Below are positions 59,867 to 64,000 of a stretch of DNA of 64,000 bases, piece after piece. The stretch is from DTKD01 sp050948905 (GTDB lineage: Bacteria; Armatimonadota; UBA5829), in NCBI GenBank assembly GCA_050948905.1, contig JBMNES010000001.1, positions 1,922,001-1,986,000 of the forward strand. Direction: 5' to 3'. The first letter of the stretch is position 1. Every line of letters begins with the position of its first letter. The notes beneath the pieces were generated by a model. It worked only from the letters and a program-made list of their open reading frames with translations, did not search any database and had not been told where the DNA came from. Made by a program: the position numbers and the translations under genes.

Positions 59867-60580
59867 ATGGACGCGATTTCAAAGACCAATTCATCATCAC
59901 GATCTCTTGACTCCAACGGCGCCCCTGCAATTCCGCTGTATAATATTTCGCGAATATCTTATACAAAGGCACTCAAGCTGCAATTAGAGCTTCATGATAA
60001 GGTCGTCTCTGGAGAGCTGCCTGGTGCGCTGATACTGCTCGAGCACGATCCCGTAATAACAAAGGGAGTCAAAACCGGCGCTGGCAATGTATTGGTAAGC
60101 CCTCAAGTCCTCGAAAGCCAGGGAGTAGAGCTTGTGGACACGGATAGGGGTGGGGATGTGACCTATCACGGTCCAGGTCAGCTTGTCGGTTACCCTATTT
60201 TCCCAATAAGGAAAATGGGAGGCGACCTTCACGCGTATCTGCGCCAGATAGAACAGTGCATAATCGACGTCCTGGCGGGTTTCGGTTTGGATGCCCGGAG
60301 AAACGGAATCGCGGGGGTTTGGGTAGGCTCATACAAAGTATGTTCCATCGGAGTCGCGATTAGAAAATGGGTAGCCTATCACGGCTTTGCCCTCAATGTT
60401 GACCCGAATATGGATCATTTTCGACTCATTAACCCCTGCGGGCTCGCGGCAGAACAACTCACAAGCCTCAAGCAACTGCTTGGAACCGCGCCGTCTATGG
60501 ACGAAGTCAGATCAGCCTGCGCATCAGCATTCGAGCGCAACTTCGGCATAAACTTAATTGATATGGGTACGGGCACATGA
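59867..60580 (+). CDS. lipB: Octanoyltransferase
   Basis: A 237-residue enzyme that moves octanoyl from ACP to lipoyl domains. Visible signatures are TDRGGDVTYHGPGQLVGYPI, with the conserved histidine, the catalytic lysine in VGSYKVCSIGVAI, and the nucleophilic cysteine in LINPCGLAAEQL. The chosen ATG follows GGAGGG and lies just behind a clear promoter. lipA is not in the window. The last four bases overlap the start of the AsmA-like gene. Confidence 0.95.
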   Translation: MDAISKTNSSSRSLDSNGAPAIPLYNISRISYTKALKLQLELHDKVVSGELPGALILLEHDPVITKGVKTGAGNVLVSPQVLESQGVELVDTDRGGDVTYHGPGQLVGYPIFPIRKMGGDLHAYLRQIEQCIIDVLAGFGLDARRNGIAGVWVGSYKVCSIGVAIRKWVAYHGFALNVDPNMDHFRLINPCGLAAEQLTSLKQLLGTAPSMDEVRSACASAFERNFGINLIDMGTGT

Positions 60581-63500
60581 CTCGAACCCGCAGGCTCATA
60601 CTACTGACGATAAACTTGCTGCCTGTGATAGTCCTGGTGATAGCAAGTGTGGTTTTCGTAAAGCACCAGGTAGATTTTATCATCAAACACAGCAATCTGA
60701 TCGTAGCCGCGGAGCTTGAAAAAAGATTTCACAGGAAAGTCGAGGTCGGCGCAGTCACGGTCCGCCCACTCGGCAAAGCTGTTCTTAAACAGGTCAGAAT
60801 TGCCAACGGGGATTCGTTTCAGAATGGTACCCTGGCTTCCGCTGCACGAATTACGATTAAATACGATTGGCGGGCACTGCTCAAAGGGCGCGCCGCCGCC
60901 GCTGTCAGCGAGGTTGAAATCCTCGACCCCAGGCTGCTTTTAGTCAGACGACCCGACGGTTCTTTCAATGTCACCGAACTCCTCAAGCCCCCTCCTGGTC
61001 CCAAAAAGCCGCCATTCAGTGGATTAGTCAAGATCGCCGGTGGAAAGGTATCGTTTATCGACTACGCCGTCCGCCCCGGCGAAACCCCAAGGCCAATCGA
61101 TCTTTGCGACCTGACCGCAGCAATTGAGGCCAGGATGTTGCCGGTTTACGCCTTTAACGGAACCCTGCGAGGAGGCTTGGGACAATTCACACGGGCCAAA
61201 TTCAGCGGCACCTACAACGCCAACTCAAAACGCGCCGCCGTAAAAGTTGACGCTACTGATGTTCTGGCCTCTCTGCTGGCTCGGTATGCCTGGAAGTCCA
61301 AAGATGCACAAGTATTCGCTGGAAAAATGGACATCAATGGCGCGCTCGACATTCATCACGTATCCGGCCACTACAGAACCTCAATCAGCGGAAAAGGGGT
61401 CGTGCACAACGCTACCGCAAAGATTTCCCTGTTCACCGAGCCGCTGACCAACATCGCTGGCCTGGTGCAGATGAAGACAAACAAAGTGGACCTCGATCTC
61501 ACTGCTCGCTTCGCAGGTGGGCCGATCCACGCCAAAGGCAGTCTGGACTTCGCCAGGCCACCAACTCATATTGACTTAGCCGTCGGATCAAAGGCAATTG
61601 ATGCAAACCGCCTCATTAAATCGGCGGCCTTTCTTAAGGCCCTCTCCCATTTTTCGCCGTCAGGCCTTAGCCCGCTTCTGGTTAAACTGACCGGCACTTT
61701 CGCCGACCCCACAGTCGTCGTCGACACCCGCCTGCCCAGTGTCGTTTTTCAAGATGTTCAGCTTCGGCAGGTTGCTATATCCGCGACTTACAAGAGCGGA
61801 GTTGTTCATCTGCAATCCGGGGCATTTTCGGCAAGGGGCATGTCCATTGAAGTCGCAGGAGACATCACAACCAAACCGAGCACGTCTATCGACTTGAAAG
61901 GCCGATTCTCCAACCTGAATCTTGCGCTGCTACCTATAGGCGAGCTATCCGGCGCGGTAAGCAGCACACTCCGAACTCCAAGTCCTGCGATTTCACTAAA
62001 GGGGATCGCCAGCGGCACATTCACAGCGGCCGGCCCGGTCTCATCACCGACTATCTCACTCAGCACTCGCACAACGAACGGCAGCGTGGCCGGTGTTCCG
62101 TTCGGCTCGATTGAGGGTGGCATCCAGATCTCCGGCACATCGATAAGAGTAAATAACCTGGTAATAGCTGGAGTGCTGGGCGGTATGCTTCGGAGTTCGG
62201 GAGTGGTATCAACTACGGGCCGTATTGATCTGGCAATAGCCGGGGAGAGCATAAATCTCGGTCAACTGGCCGCCAGGTTCGGCGAGCCGGGCGTCGAGGG
62301 CACTGGATTCTTCAACGGGCGAGTAACCGGCTCTTTGAAATCCCCTCACGTCGAAGGTTTTATCGAGGCTTTTGGAGTTAAGACCCAGGAGTACACCGTA
62401 GACCACGCCTCGGCAGAGGTCAGTGCGGACCGGGATCGTATAGTAGTCAGCGAGGCGACCATACAAATTTTTCCTGCCGCTATACGATTCAGCGGGGAGG
62501 CCACCGGCCTGCAAACCGACAGAATATTTCTCGCGGCAAAGGCGAGTATGGAGCGTCTGGAAGTCTCCAAGCTCCTTGAACTAGCAGACCGTGAAGCAGA
62601 TGTCACGGGAATCATCGGCGGCGAGTTTACCTTCTCCGGCATCTACCTGCCCGATGCCCGGCCTGGTCAACAGAGGCTGGTAGATGCGGTAGCGTCTGGT
62701 TTTCTTAATATGGAAGACGGCACGGCCTTTGGATATCCGATCTCCAGCGCATCCGCCTCTGTCGACTATTCCGACGATGTGATCCGCCTTCTCAACGCCT
62801 CGATTACAGGCGACGGCGCAGAGCTTACCGCGAGCGGTACTGTGAACACGGCGACTCACGACGTGGACGGCGCTTTCAAGCTTACTGATTTCGCGCTGTC
62901 TCGATTGCAGGAAGCTGTTGGCGAATACGCTGTATTGGCTGGTACTGCAAACGCATCCGGCACGGTATCAGGCGAATGGGACGATATTAAAGCCGCTGCC
63001 CAGCTCAGCGTCGATAATCTCAGAGTCAACTTCGAGAAATTCGATAGAGCGGATTTGCAGTTTGCCTATGCCGACGGCAAGGTCGCTTCATACTCGGCTG
63101 TGATCGAGCGTGCAGGCCAAAGCGCAGAGTTATCAGGCGCAGGATACGATCTTGAAACAAACTGCTTTGAGTCGGCAAAGGGCGTTTTGGAGAACATCAG
63201 TGTGCCGGATATCATCAGCCTAGTCCGGGCAAGCCCCTATTTCTCCTCTGCCGAGGGCCAATCGGCAGCTACCTTATTTAATAAACTGCCTAAAATCTCA
63301 GGAGGCAGGTTGAACGGCTCATTTGAACTATCCGGGTGCCTGGATTCCACTGCCGCAGGCGCACCGATCATACCAGACGGCACGCTCGACCTGATTGTGA
63401 GCAATATAGGTATCGACATCCAGCAAATACAGGATGTGGAACTTCACGCCTCTGCAAAGGATGGGATTATATCTCTGCACCAACTCCTGGCTGTCTCCGA

Positions 63501-64000
63501 CGACGCCAGCCTGGAGGCAACAGGTGAGCGCGCCTATGATAACGGCGTCTTACAAATAGAGGTCTCTGCAGAAAACATCCAACTGAGCCGGCTCTCTCCC
63601 TGGTTAGGGGACAATACCCCGCGCGGGACACTATCCGCGACATTCGACATAGACGGGCCTTATCAAACACCGGATATCATCGGCTCCGTAGAAATCGTAA
63701 AGCCCGGGTTTGGTGCTTTTACACTCGACAGCATCCGCGCCGGCCAGATTCGCGTGACTCCGAATAGAATAGAAATACCGGATATACTTCTGTCAGCACA
63801 GGGTCATCAGGCCGTTGCGGCGGCTTCGGTGCCTTGGAACTGGTTATCGCTGTCGGTGCCCGATGACGAGCCCATATCGGTCTCGGCACAACTCAGCCAG
63901 CAGTCTCTCGATATTATCGGCGTCTTGTTGCCGCTGGTCGACTCGACAAAAACAACTGGTGCGCTTGAAGCCGCGTGGTTCCGTCTTGATGGGACACTGT
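60577..64000 (+). CDS. AsmA/TamB-like envelope protein, 5' part
   Basis: The first 1141 codons of a very long reading frame that continues beyond the window. It begins with a membrane anchor (LILLTINLLPVIVLVIASVV). The N-terminal AsmA-like domain then has EKRFHRKVEVGAVTVRPLGK and LLLVRRPDGSFNVTELLKPP. A long stretch of repetitive beta strands follows, as in the lipid-transfer grooves of AsmA and TamB proteins. Such proteins bridge the inner and outer membranes, so this supports a two-membrane envelope. Its ATG overlaps the lipB stop. Whether it carries the TamB C-terminal domain cannot be seen here. Confidence 0.8.
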   Translation, partial: MTRTRRLILLTINLLPVIVLVIASVVFVKHQVDFIIKHSNLIVAAELEKRFHRKVEVGAVTVRPLGKAVLKQVRIANGDSFQNGTLASAARITIKYDWRALLKGRAAAAVSEVEILDPRLLLVRRPDGSFNVTELLKPPPGPKKPPFSGLVKIAGGKVSFIDYAVRPGETPRPIDLCDLTAAIEARMLPVYAFNGTLRGGLGQFTRAKFSGTYNANSKRAAVKVDATDVLASLLARYAWKSKDAQVFAGKMDINGALDIHHVSGHYRTSISGKGVVHNATAKISLFTEPLTNIAGLVQMKTNKVDLDLTARFAGGPIHAKGSLDFARPPTHIDLAVGSKAIDANRLIKSAAFLKALSHFSPSGLSPLLVKLTGTFADPTVVVDTRLPSVVFQDVQLRQVAISATYKSGVVHLQSGAFSARGMSIEVAGDITTKPSTSIDLKGRFSNLNLALLPIGELSGAVSSTLRTPSPAISLKGIASGTFTAAGPVSSPTISLSTRTTNGSVAGVPFGSIEGGIQISGTSIRVNNLVIAGVLGGMLRSSGVVSTTGRIDLAIAGESINLGQLAARFGEPGVEGTGFFNGRVTGSLKSPHVEGFIEAFGVKTQEYTVDHASAEVSADRDRIVVSEATIQIFPAAIRFSGEATGLQTDRIFLAAKASMERLEVSKLLELADREADVTGIIGGEFTFSGIYLPDARPGQQRLVDAVASGFLNMEDGTAFGYPISSASASVDYSDDVIRLLNASITGDGAELTASGTVNTATHDVDGAFKLTDFALSRLQEAVGEYAVLAGTANASGTVSGEWDDIKAAAQLSVDNLRVNFEKFDRADLQFAYADGKVASYSAVIERAGQSAELSGAGYDLETNCFESAKGVLENISVPDIISLVRASPYFSSAEGQSAATLFNKLPKISGGRLNGSFELSGCLDSTAAGAPIIPDGTLDLIVSNIGIDIQQIQDVELHASAKDGIISLHQLLAVSDDASLEATGERAYDNGVLQIEVSAENIQLSRLSPWLGDNTPRGTLSATFDIDGPYQTPDIIGSVEIVKPGFGAFTLDSIRAGQIRVTPNRIEIPDILLSAQGHQAVAAASVPWNWLSLSVPDDEPISVSAQLSQQSLDIIGVLLPLVDSTKTTGALEAAWFRLDGTL

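Noticed and set aside
60570..60600. tRNA T-arm-like sequence on the minus strand (GGGTTCGAGTC)
   Set aside because: The flanking bases do not form a T stem, no other cloverleaf arms are seen, and it lies across the lipB/AsmA-like gene junction.

Overview
This 64 kb window is a bacterial chromosome segment of moderate GC content (a little above 50% by eye). Genes are packed into operon-like runs, ATG, GTG and TTG starts are all used, and most starts have a clear GGAGG-type ribosome binding site. No rRNA, tRNA, CRISPR array, complete insertion sequence or prophage was seen. An AsmA/TamB-like envelope protein suggests two membranes. Many secreted or cytoplasmic glycosidase-like proteins, a muramoyl amidase carrying a golvesin-type C-terminal domain, and a very large secreted protein with OB-like domains together suggest an uncultured member of Armatimonadota or a nearby phylum. 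That placement is an inference from gene content, not a demonstrated result.

Region 1 (1-17.0 kb, minus strand) is a long housekeeping run. Read in the direction of transcription it is recG, coaD, a coiled-coil protein, pta, ackA, yceD, rpmF, plsX, fabH, fabD, a serine-acetyltransferase-like gene, fabG, acpP, fabF, an aspartate-type aminotransferase, rnc, mtnP, mtnA and the start of apt. It combines acetate/acetyl-CoA metabolism, CoA synthesis, type II fatty acid synthesis and the methylthioadenosine salvage branch.

Region 2 (17-24.7 kb) is mixed. It has a small LuxR-type regulator behind a strong promoter and a long leader, a histidine phosphatase, an FtsB/DivIC-like protein, a YHS-domain protein and an acyl-CoA dehydrogenase. 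It ends with larE-larB-larC, which make the nickel-pincer nucleotide cofactor. A sigma70-type promoter precedes larE, and an intrinsic terminator lies just before its start codon, so the leader looks like an attenuator or riboswitch.

Region 3 (24.7-45.1 kb) is accessory and envelope or carbohydrate related: a large glycosidase-like protein, a P-type cation ATPase, a 1309-residue secreted metalloprotease-like protein with four cadherin-like repeats, a TolB-like propeller, an amidase, a glycerophosphodiesterase, a GH99/WbsX-like protein and a GH20 hexosaminidase. Its intergenic spaces carry two families of short hairpin repeats with covarying arms and a tandem array of three related units.

Region 4 (45.3-54.4 kb) holds glcD-glcF (glycolate or lactate oxidation), converging on a minus-strand run of accB, hom, thrC, purC, apgM and tilS.

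Region 5 (54.5-64 kb) begins with a three-gene unit read as a toxin-antitoxin-chaperone (TAC) module: a HigB-like toxin, an XRE antitoxin with a C-terminal tail, and a SecB-like chaperone. A three-gene operon follows, with a secreted protein and two tandem GH20-like barrel paralogues. The window ends with lipB and the first 1141 codons of an AsmA/TamB-like protein. The most notable items are the TAC module, the lar leader attenuator and the covarying hairpin families.
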